The notes beneath the pieces were generated by a model that ran no database searches, had not been told where the DNA came from, and saw only the letters and a list, made by a program, of their open reading frames with translations. A stretch of DNA of 64,000 nucleotides from Flagellimonas meishanensis (GTDB taxonomy: Bacteria > Bacteroidota > Bacteroidia > Flavobacteriales > Flavobacteriaceae): NCBI RefSeq assembly GCF_019880545.1, contig NZ_JAINVW010000003.1:186001-250000 (forward strand), in the 5' to 3' direction. Both the position numbers and the translations under genes were made by a program. Positions 8,660 to 17,774 of the stretch are shown in pieces; position 1 is the stretch's first letter, and each line of letters begins with the position of its first letter.

Positions 8660-9853
8660 ATGATAAAAAATATGATGTATTGGGGAATATTTCTTGTTTT
8701 TGGGACGCAAGTATTCTCCCAGCAACTATCTTTTTCCAATATGACCGATGCAAATTTGCCGGAAGTTTCAAAATCCCAAAGAAACTCCATGGATGCCAAG
8801 GTGGGCGATATTGATGGTGACGGTGACCTGGACCTGATTGTGGCGGTTGAGTTCGTCAAGAACATCATTCTAATAAACGACGGAAATGGAAAGTTCTCGG
8901 ATGAAAGCTTCAGACTGCCCGACATACAGGCATTGGCGTCGACAAAACCTTACCCCTACTATCCCTATCACGATACCGAGGATATTGCCCTGGAGGATTT
9001 TGACAATGATGGGGATCTGGATTTGGTGTTCGTTACCGAAGATGACAAGGTAAACGAATTCTACTTGAACAAGGGTAATGGACATTTTGAGGATAGGACA
9101 TCTGAATTTCCAGTTCAAGGGGTTTCCAATGGGGTTTTGGCAGGAGATTTTGATAAGGATGGGTGGATTGACCTGATTGTTGGTAACAATGGCCAAAACA
9201 ATTATCTCAAAAATGACAACGGAAAATTTATGGACATAACTTCTGAAAGATTACCTCTTGTGGAAGACATTACCCAAGATCTGCAAGCCGTTGATTTTGA
9301 TATGGATGGCGACTTGGATATCATCGTAGCCAATGAAAAGGCCAATAGATTTTTATTGAACGATGGCATGGGAAAATTCTCTCATGCGACCCCAATTTTC
9401 TTTGATGATGATGTTCTGGGAGAGGAAACTCGTGAGGCCACTTTTGCCGATATTGACGGTGATGGCGATTATGACCTCTATTTTGCCAACGTTTATATGT
9501 TTCAGCAGGTGGAACCCATACAGCGCTTGTTGGTGAATCAGGGTTTCGGGAAGAAATTTGTTGATGAAACGGAAAAACGCCTTGGGTTCACCAAGGAATA
9601 TAGCATAATTGATGGCACATTTGCCGATTTGGATGCTGATGGGGACCAGGATCTGGTGCTGCTTACCCATCTTGGGCCTAAACTCTTCCAAAATGATGGT
9701 TCGGGGCATTTTAAGGACATTACTAAATCCGCCTTTGGAGAATTGCAAGGTGATGGAGTTGATACCGAGATTGCCGACTTCAACGGAGATGGCAAGCTCG
9801 ATATTTTCATTGGCTGTTTTAGGGGGAGTGACATGCTGTTGATCCAAGATTGA
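8660..9853 (+). CDS. Exported FG-GAP/VCBS repeat protein (beta-propeller, calcium-binding)
   Basis: The ATG at 8660 starts a signal peptide (MIKNMMYWGIFLVFGTQVFSQ); a codon nine residues earlier is in frame but adds an unlikely KKHKS tail. The 397-residue product carries about seven repeats of the D-x-DxDGDxD calcium-loop type (DIDGDGDLDLI, DFDNDGDLDLV, DFDKDGWIDLI, DFDMDGDLDII, DIDGDGDYDLY, DLDADGDQDLV, DFNGDGKLDIF). This predicts a seven-bladed propeller of the integrin-alpha kind. No catalytic residues are recognisable; it probably binds a ligand or partner on the surface. Confidence 0.92.
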   Translation: MIKNMMYWGIFLVFGTQVFSQQLSFSNMTDANLPEVSKSQRNSMDAKVGDIDGDGDLDLIVAVEFVKNIILINDGNGKFSDESFRLPDIQALASTKPYPYYPYHDTEDIALEDFDNDGDLDLVFVTEDDKVNEFYLNKGNGHFEDRTSEFPVQGVSNGVLAGDFDKDGWIDLIVGNNGQNNYLKNDNGKFMDITSERLPLVEDITQDLQAVDFDMDGDLDIIVANEKANRFLLNDGMGKFSHATPIFFDDDVLGEETREATFADIDGDGDYDLYFANVYMFQQVEPIQRLLVNQGFGKKFVDETEKRLGFTKEYSIIDGTFADLDADGDQDLVLLTHLGPKLFQNDGSGHFKDITKSAFGELQGDGVDTEIADFNGDGKLDIFIGCFRGSDMLLIQD

Positions 9854-9960
9854 TGGGGCAAAGACCTGAACAATTGCTGTTAAGGATTGGTTAATGTCTA
9901 AATTATACAATTCGTGCCGGGTTTGTGGAGCTAAGTTCGTTTGAAACTAGCTGCAAAACC

Positions 9961-11100
9961 ATGAGAAACTATTTTTTATTAGCGGTTGCCCTCGTTTTTT
10001 CCTTTTCTACAAATGCGCAGGACGCATTGGCAAACTTGACACCAAAGTATTCCGTGCAATATATATGTCCCCCTTGCGGATGTCCCCAAGATGGAAATCA
10101 CTTCGATGCACCTGGTATTTGTTCAGATTGCAATATGGCCTACAACACACAATTGAAGGGCTTGGAAGATAAGCCTCGCATTCCATCGCCACGAAGAACG
10201 GCGGCCATAGTGCTTTTTAATGGTGCAGACATAATGGATGTAACCGGACCAATGTCCGTGTTCGAACATGCGGGATTCAATGTTGTTACCGTAGCAAAGG
10301 ATGGGGAACCAAAGCGCATAGGTATGCACATGCAGCTTGTTCCGGACCATACTTTTCAATCCCTTCCAGATGTTGATGTCATTATGGTCCCAGGGGGAGG
10401 GCCCGCAGAAAGCAATCAGGATATGGATATCGTAAATTGGTTGAGAGAACGGGATTCCCGAACGGATACCATGTTCTCGGTGTGCAGTGGAGCCTTTTTT
10501 TTGGGATTGGCCGGTATTCTGGACAATAACGAAGCCACTACGTTCGCATCCCTAATACCAAATCTACGAACCCAGTTTCCAAAAGCCAAGGTTTTGGACA
10601 ATGTGAAATATGCGAATAATGGGCATGTAGTGACGTCTTCGGGCTTGTCCTCCGGTATCGATGCGTCCTTTGAAGTTGTGGCCAAATACTATGGAGTGGG
10701 TATCGCCCAGGATATAGCCAACCGAATGGAATATCCCTGGAAACGAAAAAACGACTATGCAAGGTCCCAGCTAGCGGATAATTTTATTGCTACCACAGGC
10801 AACTTGGTCAGACAGTTTGCAACCAAATACCACCACTCCGAAGGAAATATGAATGCCTGGGAATACAGGTATATCCTCTGGAAGGGCACTGATATTGATA
10901 AATTCATGGATTTAATGGCCGAGGAACTTCAAAAGCTGCCAAATTTTGAGTTGAACGCAAAACGGGAAAAAGAATTGAGCGGAACCTACACCCATCCAGT
11001 GGTGGGAAAAGGAGAAGTGTTCCTTGAACTTGTAGAAAAAGAAGGCGCTCATGAAGTCTCCTTGAGTGCAAAAAGACTGGATAATTATTCCATTCAATAA
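9961..11100 (+). CDS. Exported DJ-1/PfpI-family protein with N-terminal metal-binding Cys motif
   Basis: The ATG at 9961 starts a signal peptide (FLLAVALVFSFSTNA), giving 379 residues. After it, a small Cys-rich module (YICPPCGCP, then APGICSDCNMAY) resembles the heavy-metal-binding domain found in copper exporters. Residues about 75-260 are a GATase1-like DJ-1/PfpI domain with the nucleophile elbow SVCSGAFFLGLAG. The last 110 residues are not assigned. DJ-1 proteins are normally cytoplasmic, so a signal peptide plus a metal module is unusual. It sits in the exported-enzyme run, 11 bp before the sialidase-like gene. The chemistry is unknown. Confidence 0.88.
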   Translation: MRNYFLLAVALVFSFSTNAQDALANLTPKYSVQYICPPCGCPQDGNHFDAPGICSDCNMAYNTQLKGLEDKPRIPSPRRTAAIVLFNGADIMDVTGPMSVFEHAGFNVVTVAKDGEPKRIGMHMQLVPDHTFQSLPDVDVIMVPGGGPAESNQDMDIVNWLRERDSRTDTMFSVCSGAFFLGLAGILDNNEATTFASLIPNLRTQFPKAKVLDNVKYANNGHVVTSSGLSSGIDASFEVVAKYYGVGIAQDIANRMEYPWKRKNDYARSQLADNFIATTGNLVRQFATKYHHSEGNMNAWEYRYILWKGTDIDKFMDLMAEELQKLPNFELNAKREKELSGTYTHPVVGKGEVFLELVEKEGAHEVSLSAKRLDNYSIQ

Positions 11101-11111
11101 AACCAAAGACT

Positions 11112-12428
11112 ATGGATTTTTTAATCAACAGGGTCAAGATTTTTTCCATTGTTTTGATGGGCCTTGGTTGTATGGGAAAGGCGCAGAACAGCCCGGAATT
11201 TGCCAATGTTGATGATTCCGAGGATGTTAGGTGCGGTGAAAACATTGCAGTGCCATCACAATTTACCGGTTTCCCCATTGTGGAACCGACAATAGCCGCC
11301 AACCCTGGTAATAACAAACAACTTTTGGCCGCCGCAATGGTGGTCACTGATTCGCAAAGACCATACGAAAGCTGCAGACTTTCAAGTTTTTTTAGTGATG
11401 ATGGAGGCAAAACATGGGAAGAGACCGCACATGATTATTGGGGTTACGACCCCTGGGTGTCCCTATTGCCCAACGGCAACACTGCCATGAGTTGGCTGGG
11501 AACACCTCTGAGTTTTAAACATCAATTCCCACTGCAGATTTTTAGGTCGGAGGATGCTGGCGGAAGTTGGTCGGGCACCATTCAGGTTTTCAACGGTTTT
11601 GGACATGGACATGATGGAACCAAACTTGTTGGTTTGAATGACTCCTTTTATTTGACCACAGTACGTTTCAATGCGGATATGGGTGCCGATGTGGTTTTGT
11701 ATGAATCAAAAAAAGGGGATGCTTTTAGAGAGGTTGCTGTCATCGATGGCAAGGGCAAACGATTGAATTTCTGCGAACCGTCCATACTTACCGATGGTTC
11801 AGTGGTAATCCCCACCATGCATGGGAGTGGAAAAATATGGGTAAACATTTATAATCCGGAAACTGGTCAAATGTCGGAAACACATATCATTTCAGAAAAC
11901 CCAAAGTTGGGCAGGGGATATGCCAGAATGGCTTCGGACACCTGGACAAACTCCAAATTCAAGGATAGAATATATTTTGTAAGAGCCGTAGCTGATGGAA
12001 CCAGCTCCCAGGGCGTATGGTTAAATTTTTCCAAGGACAAAGGAAAAACGTGGACCAACGAAAAAAGGGTGGACCTTTTCAAAAATGATTTGCCCAGCAA
12101 GGCCAATGTACCGAGTGTGGCTGTTAACAAAAATGGCGTAGTGGGTATTTCCTGGGTTGATGGACAGCATTCCGAGGACCAGAAATCGTACGATGTTTAT
12201 TTTGCCATTTCCAAAGATGGAGGTGAAAGTTTTCAACGTCCAATCCGTGTCACGGAGGTGAGTTCCAATCCCAGAACCGAACAAAATGCCGATGTAGCCA
12301 ACAAATTTATTGGAGGAGGGCACTATTTGGGAATTACAGCCCGGGAGGACGGAAGTTTTCAACTGATCTGGAGCGATAGTAGAACATGGATTTTCAAGTT
12401 GCAAACTTGTCAGATAACCATCAACTGA
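11112..12428 (+). CDS. Exported BNR-repeat, sialidase-fold protein
   Basis: This 438-residue protein has a signal peptide ending near GKAQN. At least four Asp-box (BNR) motifs follow: SDDGGKTW, SEDAGGSW, SKDKGKTW and SKDGGESF, the marks of a six-bladed sialidase-type propeller. The arginine triad and Tyr/Glu pair of true sialidases are not obvious from sequence alone, so it may bind or cleave some other glycan or be non-catalytic. It follows the DJ-1 gene by 11 bp and precedes the S41 peptidase by 70 bp. Confidence 0.88.
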   Translation: MDFLINRVKIFSIVLMGLGCMGKAQNSPEFANVDDSEDVRCGENIAVPSQFTGFPIVEPTIAANPGNNKQLLAAAMVVTDSQRPYESCRLSSFFSDDGGKTWEETAHDYWGYDPWVSLLPNGNTAMSWLGTPLSFKHQFPLQIFRSEDAGGSWSGTIQVFNGFGHGHDGTKLVGLNDSFYLTTVRFNADMGADVVLYESKKGDAFREVAVIDGKGKRLNFCEPSILTDGSVVIPTMHGSGKIWVNIYNPETGQMSETHIISENPKLGRGYARMASDTWTNSKFKDRIYFVRAVADGTSSQGVWLNFSKDKGKTWTNEKRVDLFKNDLPSKANVPSVAVNKNGVVGISWVDGQHSEDQKSYDVYFAISKDGGESFQRPIRVTEVSSNPRTEQNADVANKFIGGGHYLGITAREDGSFQLIWSDSRTWIFKLQTCQITIN

Positions 12429-12498
12429 GCAGCAATCGTTTGTATTCCTCCCTTAAAAAACCTTGGAAAGTCCATCATCAATTTAAGACGACATAAAA

Positions 12499-13479
12499 AT
12501 GAAAGCAAAAAGTAAAAAACTATTGGTTGTTTGTTTGATTGTGATTGTTGCCCATTCACCACATGTGGATGGGCAATCCACTATGCTTCCCAAGGCCTAC
12601 GTAGATTCTTTGGTAGCTAAAACCAGCGCGCTTTTTGTCGAAAACTATGTGTTTCCGGACAAAGGGAAGGAGGTGGAGCAATATCTTTCACAAAGGCATC
12701 AAAATGGACTATACAGCGGGTTTGCAACCACGGACAGTCTTACAGCCCAATTAAAAAAGGACATTTTGCATGTCACAAGGGATAAACATGTCAATTTCAT
12801 TATTAAAAAGCCAAGTGAAAAATCAAACCAAGACGAGGACCCCATGGCAAGCTTTTTTAATAGCTTGAATAATTTTGGATTGAGTAAGGTTGAAGTTTTA
12901 CCGGGCGATATCGGACTGTTGGAAATATCTTTTTTTTACCCAATCCGGATGAATCCTAAAGCGGCGGCAGCTGCGGCAGCTGCCATGGAACGATTTCAGG
13001 ACTGCAAGTCCATCATTTTTGATGTAAGAAATTGTAAGGGAGGAGATCCAGAAATGTTGAACTACCTGATTACCTATTTGTATCCAGAAGACCGTAAGGT
13101 ACACCTGAATACGTTTTATTTTCGTCCCCTGGATCAATACGAAAAGACTTATACCTTGGATAAGGTGCCGGGTAAACGAATGGCGGACATTCCCGTTTAC
13201 GTTTTAACCAGCAGTAGCACATTCAGTTGCGGGGAAGAGTTTGCTTACGACATAAAGCATCTCAAACGGGGAATTTTGGTAGGGGAGGTCACTGGAGGTG
13301 CTGCGCACCCAGTCCAACCCATGCGGGTGAATGAAGAAATACAGGCACTAATCCCCGTAGGTAGGGCAATCAACCCCATCACAGGCACAAATTGGGAGGG
13401 GATTGGCGTAAAGCCCCATTTAGAGACCAGCGGGGACCGGGCACTTGAGAAAACTTTGGAGTTAATAAACGCCAAATAA
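12499..13479 (+). CDS. Exported S41-family (C-terminal processing/IRBP-like) serine peptidase
   Basis: This 326-residue protein has a signal peptide ending near VDGQS. The N-terminal helical domain (AKTSALFVENYVFPDKGKEVEQYL) is that of IRBP-like S41 peptidases, which lack a PDZ domain. The catalytic fold follows, with the nucleophile in SSSTFSCGEEFAY (Ser243), GEVTGGAAHP after it, and a preceding FDVRNCKGGDPE strand. A run of eight alanines near residue 156 contains an exact tandem 9-bp duplication at 12964-12981. These enzymes remove C-terminal residues or cut unfolded peptides. It is 11 bp upstream of the DoxX gene. Confidence 0.92.
   Translation: MKAKSKKLLVVCLIVIVAHSPHVDGQSTMLPKAYVDSLVAKTSALFVENYVFPDKGKEVEQYLSQRHQNGLYSGFATTDSLTAQLKKDILHVTRDKHVNFIIKKPSEKSNQDEDPMASFFNSLNNFGLSKVEVLPGDIGLLEISFFYPIRMNPKAAAAAAAAMERFQDCKSIIFDVRNCKGGDPEMLNYLITYLYPEDRKVHLNTFYFRPLDQYEKTYTLDKVPGKRMADIPVYVLTSSSTFSCGEEFAYDIKHLKRGILVGEVTGGAAHPVQPMRVNEEIQALIPVGRAINPITGTNWEGIGVKPHLETSGDRALEKTLELINAK
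12964..12981 (+). repeat. Tandem 9-bp in-frame duplication in the S41 gene
   Basis: GCGGCAGCT occurs twice in a row within a poly-alanine stretch, so gain or loss of one copy would change the protein by three alanines without shifting the frame. Confidence 0.85.
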
Positions 13480-13490
13480 AACCTAAGGAT

Positions 13491-13946
13491 ATGTTCAAAA
13501 TATTGCTTAAAACCAATGCCAATGACGTGACCGCGTTAATTTTGAGAGTGGTTCTTGGACTGATCATTTTTGCCCATGGGGCCCAAAAGCTTTTTGGAAT
13601 ATGGGGCGGCCATGGCCCAAGATGGACGGTGGAGGCATGGGGACAATGGTGGGGAATACCTGCTTTGCTCACCTATTTGGTAATCTTAATTGAATCCGCA
13701 GGGGCAATTTTGTTGGTTTTCGGATTTTTGACTCGGATTTGGACAATCTTAATGGGCGGTGTCATGCTAGTAGCGGTTTATCTGGTCCATTTCAGATGGG
13801 GATTCTACATGAACTGGTACATGCAACCGCAAACTGGGGAAGGTTTTGAGTATCACCTGTTGGTTCTAGCCATCCTGATTGTCTTATTCATCAAAGGCGC
13901 AGGAAAGTGGTCTTTGGATGGGCTTTTATTCCAAAAATTTGGGTAA
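13491..13946 (+). CDS. DoxX-family membrane protein
   Basis: This 151-residue protein has four predicted membrane helices. The DoxX pattern is visible: LILRVVLGLIIFAHGAQKLFG in helix 1, AGAILLVFGFLTR, and an HFRWGFYMNW loop. DoxX proteins are small inner-membrane partners of quinone-linked or disulfide-handling redox proteins; the function in this case is unknown. It lies 11 bp after the S41 peptidase and probably ends that transcript, because a 95-bp gap follows. Confidence 0.93.
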   Translation: MFKILLKTNANDVTALILRVVLGLIIFAHGAQKLFGIWGGHGPRWTVEAWGQWWGIPALLTYLVILIESAGAILLVFGFLTRIWTILMGGVMLVAVYLVHFRWGFYMNWYMQPQTGEGFEYHLLVLAILIVLFIKGAGKWSLDGLLFQKFG

Positions 13947-14041
13947 ATAATGGTTGTGAAGCTCTCTTTATAACATTGGAACTAGGAACCATTTGGGGGC
14001 TATACAATTGAATCAAGACCCATTCTTTTGTAACTTGCGCC

Positions 14042-14770
14042 ATGCAGTGGTCACAAGTCTTGCTTAGAATTTATCTCCTCGGAGCTCTGTTCCTATTACA
14101 GTGCTGTTCTGCGCAGAGCCAACTGGTAAGCGACGAAATGCAAACAACATTGCATGAAAACCTCAAGTACTACTTGTATTTTCCAAAGGAATATGCTGCC
14201 CAACCAGAGTCCGAATTTGGCCTGCTACTTTTTTTGCATGGAGGAGGGGAGTCTGGTGGTGATCTGGAGGACATCAAAAAAAATGGACCCCCCAAGCTTT
14301 TGGTGGAGGGCAAACAGTTTCCCTTCCTGGTTTTGGCGCCCCAAAATCCACACGCCAGAAAATGGTGGAATACCGAGGCTGTTGTACAGTTGTTGGATTC
14401 TGTGATAGCATCAACCCGTGTGGATAGCAAGCGCATATATCTTTCCGGACTCAGTCGCGGGGGGAGCGCTGCCTGGGAAATGGCCACACAATATCCCAAC
14501 AAATTTGCGGCCCTCTCCGTGGTATGTGGCATGGCTCCATTACCCTACGCCCATTGGATAGATAAAGATATGCCCATGTGGATTTTTCATGGGGACAAGG
14601 ATGAGGTAATTGCTGTTGATGAATCGGATAAAATGGTCCGGAAACTTCGCAAAATGGGTTATGATGTGCGCTATACCCGCTATAAGGATGTTGGCCATAA
14701 CTCTTGGGAACGAGCCTATACCACAGATTCACTTTATACATGGATGGCCAATCAAAAACGGATGGATTAG
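14042..14770 (+). CDS. Exported alpha/beta hydrolase (feruloyl-esterase/PHB-depolymerase-like)
   Basis: This 242-residue protein has an N-terminal signal, probably a lipoprotein or cleaved type (LYLLGALFLLQCCSA). The nucleophile elbow is GLSRGG (Ser in LSGLSRGGSAAWEM), the acid lies in HGDKDEVI and the histidine in DVGHNSWERAY, a complete Ser-Asp-His triad. LFLHGGGESGGD forms the oxyanion region. The family includes carbohydrate esterases and short-chain carboxylesterases, so an ester attached to a glycan or polymer is the likely target. It ends 4 bp before the dipeptidase gene. Confidence 0.92.
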   Translation: MQWSQVLLRIYLLGALFLLQCCSAQSQLVSDEMQTTLHENLKYYLYFPKEYAAQPESEFGLLLFLHGGGESGGDLEDIKKNGPPKLLVEGKQFPFLVLAPQNPHARKWWNTEAVVQLLDSVIASTRVDSKRIYLSGLSRGGSAAWEMATQYPNKFAALSVVCGMAPLPYAHWIDKDMPMWIFHGDKDEVIAVDESDKMVRKLRKMGYDVRYTRYKDVGHNSWERAYTTDSLYTWMANQKRMD

Positions 14771-14774
14771 GGCG

Positions 14775-15488
14775 ATGAGACAACTACTACACCTATGCAT
14801 TGTATTTTTCATCTTTGGATGCCGAGGGAAAGAAGGCCCAGTCCAACAGACTGAAAAACAATCCATCTCCATTGTTGAAATTGATACTCCAAAAGTGGCG
14901 AATAAGAAGAAGGAACTGAAAAGTTTTGAAGGGTTGTCCGATACTGTTTTTGTACGATTGGCGGATTTTAGCTATGATTTTGCCTACGACATGCGCTATG
15001 CCACCGACAACAATTTTCTAAAGGCTAAGGTGTATGACTGTGCTGAGTGCTATACCCGGGTAAAAACCGCCAAAGCACTCATAGCGGCGAATGCCAATTT
15101 CATGCAAAAGGGTGTCAAGATCAAGTTTTTTGATTGCTACAGGCCCAATTCGGTGCAATATAAGATGTGGAAGATTGTGCCAAATCCACAGTATGTGGCC
15201 AGCCCTGTAAAGGGCTCCATTCACAACAAAGGTGGGGCGGTGGACATTACTTTGGTCGATTTGGAGGGAAACGAACTGGACATGGGAACGGACTTTGATT
15301 TTTTTGGTAAAAAGGCTTACCATGACAACCTGGAGTTGCCTGAGCAAGTCTTGAAGAACAGGAGGCTTTTGAAGGAAACAATGGAGGCACATGGATTCTG
15401 GTCTATTAGGACCGAATGGTGGCACTATAATCTTTCAGCGGCATCCAACGACCCGGTGGCCAACTTCAAATGGGAATGTCCAGACTAA
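14775..15488 (+). CDS. M15-family D-Ala-D-Ala dipeptidase-like lipoprotein (VanX/DdpX type)
   Basis: The frame is open upstream, but the ATG at 14775, 4 bp after the esterase stop, gives a lipoprotein signal (LCIVFFIFGC) and 237 residues. The zinc and catalytic motifs of M15D enzymes are present: SIHNKGGAVDITL (SxHxxGxAxD) and EWWHYNL (ExxWH). VanX-like enzymes hydrolyse D-Ala-D-Ala or other dipeptides. A lipid-anchored form would act on peptides outside the cytoplasm rather than on the precursor pool. It is the last gene of the run and its stop overlaps the convergent methyltransferase stop by 4 bp. Confidence 0.93.
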   Translation: MRQLLHLCIVFFIFGCRGKEGPVQQTEKQSISIVEIDTPKVANKKKELKSFEGLSDTVFVRLADFSYDFAYDMRYATDNNFLKAKVYDCAECYTRVKTAKALIAANANFMQKGVKIKFFDCYRPNSVQYKMWKIVPNPQYVASPVKGSIHNKGGAVDITLVDLEGNELDMGTDFDFFGKKAYHDNLELPEQVLKNRRLLKETMEAHGFWSIRTEWWHYNLSAASNDPVANFKWECPD

Positions 15489-16663
15489 ACCTTTTTGCAT
15501 TCCAAAACTGTTAAACCATCATTTAGGTCCGTGGTGAAAAACAGATAAGCATCACCCCCATCCTTGATTTTATGTTTTTTCCGGATTGCGGCCACGGATA
15601 TCGGAAAGTTCCTTGTGGTAATGTTGGCCTTCGATTTCTCAAAAAGCTTCAAATCCTTTTTGGAATATGGAAAAACCTTTAAAACCTTGAATATCCTTCC
15701 AGGAAAATCCATCAACATTGAAGATGTGTAAAGATGCGAGTTTGGATGGAGTTTTTTCAGGCCGAACTTTTCACCCACCACTTTGAAGCCTCCTGATTTC
15801 ATAATCGCTGCATTGGGCTCATACAAATACTTTTCGGGAGCTCCCAGATTTGATTCCACCATCATTTCTTCCTGCCAACTGAAAGCAAATTCCGCAAGCT
15901 TTCCAGATTTCAGGTTGTTCGTTTTCACGACCACTTCCCCGGTAAAATTTTGTTCCAAAACGAAAAGCAGTTCCTTCACTTCGTTCTTAAGGGCAACACA
16001 ATGGATCTCTTTTACACATTGAAGCTCTTCCAAACCCTGTTTAATGTCCAAGAGGGGTGAGGTCTTCACCAAAACGTTTCTTGAATGTTTAAAAATAAGT
16101 GGAAGCTGTTCAGGGAGGTTGGGCAAACAATCCTTAAGCAAAAAAACTTTGGCCTTTGAGTCATCTCTTCGAGATGGATCCACATAGATCCAATCAAAAG
16201 AAAGTTGGCTTTTCTTTAGAAATGCAATGCCATCTTCTGCAACGCATCTTATATTTTGCCTTCCCAGCGTATTGAAATTATGTGCGGCAATCGCACTGAG
16301 ATTTGCATCTATTTCGCAATGTGTGACCTGCCCCAATTTTTTTGAAAAGAAGAAGGAGTCCACACCAAAACCTCCGGTGAGGTCCAATAGTGATTTTCCA
16401 TCAACGAGTTCAGCCTTGTAATGGGCCGTGATTTCCGAACTGCTCTGTTCAATGTTCAACCTATTGGGATAATAAATACCTGGTGTCTTGAACCACGTGG
16501 GCAACTTGTCCCTGCACTTCTCCCGGGCTTCCAGCTGCTCTACCAATTCTTTTTGGGAAACACCTTCAAAAAAAGGCTTTTTTAATAAAACTGACAGTAT
16601 GTCAGCATTCTTATAATTTTTTATAAATTCTTGAACACCAGTATTTAATATCAATTTATTCAA
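15485..16663 (-). CDS. Class I SAM-dependent methyltransferase with THUMP-like C-terminal domain
   Basis: This 392-residue cytoplasmic protein starts with TTG (minus strand, 16663); no ATG lies upstream in frame, and MNKLILNTGVQEFI reads as a normal start. The methyltransferase core shows motif I LLDLTGGFGVDSFFF, motif II CEID and the catalytic-type DPSRRD. The C-terminal third resembles the THUMP-like domain of a conserved Bacteroidota family. An RNA substrate is likely but unproven. It is the third gene of a minus-strand set (DUF4159, AI-2E, this gene) with gaps of 3 and 7 bp. Confidence 0.9.
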   Translation of the reverse strand: MNKLILNTGVQEFIKNYKNADILSVLLKKPFFEGVSQKELVEQLEAREKCRDKLPTWFKTPGIYYPNRLNIEQSSSEITAHYKAELVDGKSLLDLTGGFGVDSFFFSKKLGQVTHCEIDANLSAIAAHNFNTLGRQNIRCVAEDGIAFLKKSQLSFDWIYVDPSRRDDSKAKVFLLKDCLPNLPEQLPLIFKHSRNVLVKTSPLLDIKQGLEELQCVKEIHCVALKNEVKELLFVLEQNFTGEVVVKTNNLKSGKLAEFAFSWQEEMMVESNLGAPEKYLYEPNAAIMKSGGFKVVGEKFGLKKLHPNSHLYTSSMLMDFPGRIFKVLKVFPYSKKDLKLFEKSKANITTRNFPISVAAIRKKHKIKDGGDAYLFFTTDLNDGLTVLECKKV

Positions 16664-16670
16664 ACTGATG

Positions 16671-17771
16671 CTATAAGTTTTTAGTCAATTTTTTTACAAT
16701 GGAATATTCCGCCAGAAACTCCTTTAAAACTACCTTGATCGCGGTATATCCGGGAACGGCCACCACCATGCCCACCACACCAAAAAGCAAACCTGCTATG
16801 ATGATGATCAAAAATATTTCAAGGGGATGCGATTTAACGCTGGTGGAAAAAATGAAGGGTTGTGAAAAGAAATTGTCAATCAACTGGCCTATAACCAAAC
16901 CTATCAAAACATACAGGGCCTTGGGTAAAATTACGGCACTGAAATCCGCACCCAAAAAGCTGGTCATGGTAAGGGTAAGCATAATTGCCCCACCAATCAG
17001 CGGGCCTATATAGGGAATGATGTTGAACAAAGCACACAAGAAGGCGATGACAATCGCATTTTCAACACCAACAATCAAAAGCGCAATGGTATAGATGACA
17101 AACAGGATGAACAATTGCAACAAGATCCCGGCAAAGTACCTGGAGAGGAGCCCATTTATCTTATCGATGGATTTTACCACTCCGCTTTCCCTAGTATCTG
17201 GAATGAATACCAGCATGCCTTTTTGGAACAGATTGCTGTCCTTTAAAAAGAAAAAGGAAATGAAAAGGACAGAGAAAAAGCCTATGCTGAAATTGCTAAG
17301 CATATTGACAAACGAATTCAGGAAGTTGGGAATGAATCCCAGGTCCAATCCTTGGAGCATATTTTCTTCCAATTTGGAATCCTTTAGCAGCTCGGTCACA
17401 TTGCCCGAAGTGGCACCGAAGTAGTCCAGAATTTCAACATAAAGGGTATTGATATCCGACTTTAGACTTTCGATGTCCAACAAGGATAGATTTTTGCTTT
17501 GCTCCGCAATCAAGGGTACAAACAAGGCCAAAATACCGACGAATATGCCCAGCATAAAAATCATTGTGGCAACCACAGCCAGGGTATTTGGAAATTTCAG
17601 CTTTCTCCTAAGAAATAGGACTATCGGTCTTCCCAATAAGGCAATAACGGCTGCGATGATCAAATAGGCCACTACGGACCTCACAGCATAAAGGAAGTAA
17701 GCCAACAAGGCCACGCCCAAAATGACGGCAACGGCCCTAAGAATGCCATTAGCAATGATTCTTGAGTTCAT
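16671..17771 (-). CDS. AI-2E family transporter (TqsA/PerM-like permease)
   Basis: This 366-residue membrane protein has a pair of helices near the N terminus, a large polar middle segment (residues about 90-170), and then five or more helices. The family mark is the IGPLIGG region (FNIIPYIGPLIGGAIML) followed by LIDNFFSQPFIF. Members export small molecules or exchange Na+/H+; only a few are tied to autoinducer-2. It lies 7 bp before the methyltransferase and 3 bp after the DUF4159 gene, so the three are probably co-transcribed. Confidence 0.94.
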   Translation of the reverse strand: MNSRIIANGILRAVAVILGVALLAYFLYAVRSVVAYLIIAAVIALLGRPIVLFLRRKLKFPNTLAVVATMIFMLGIFVGILALFVPLIAEQSKNLSLLDIESLKSDINTLYVEILDYFGATSGNVTELLKDSKLEENMLQGLDLGFIPNFLNSFVNMLSNFSIGFFSVLFISFFFLKDSNLFQKGMLVFIPDTRESGVVKSIDKINGLLSRYFAGILLQLFILFVIYTIALLIVGVENAIVIAFLCALFNIIPYIGPLIGGAIMLTLTMTSFLGADFSAVILPKALYVLIGLVIGQLIDNFFSQPFIFSTSVKSHPLEIFLIIIIAGLLFGVVGMVVAVPGYTAIKVVLKEFLAEYSIVKKLTKNL

Positions 17772-17774
17772 TAT

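Noticed and set aside
11112-12428. Naming the BNR protein a true sialidase
   Set aside because: Asp-boxes are clear, but the arginine triad and catalytic Tyr/Glu cannot be assigned from sequence alone.
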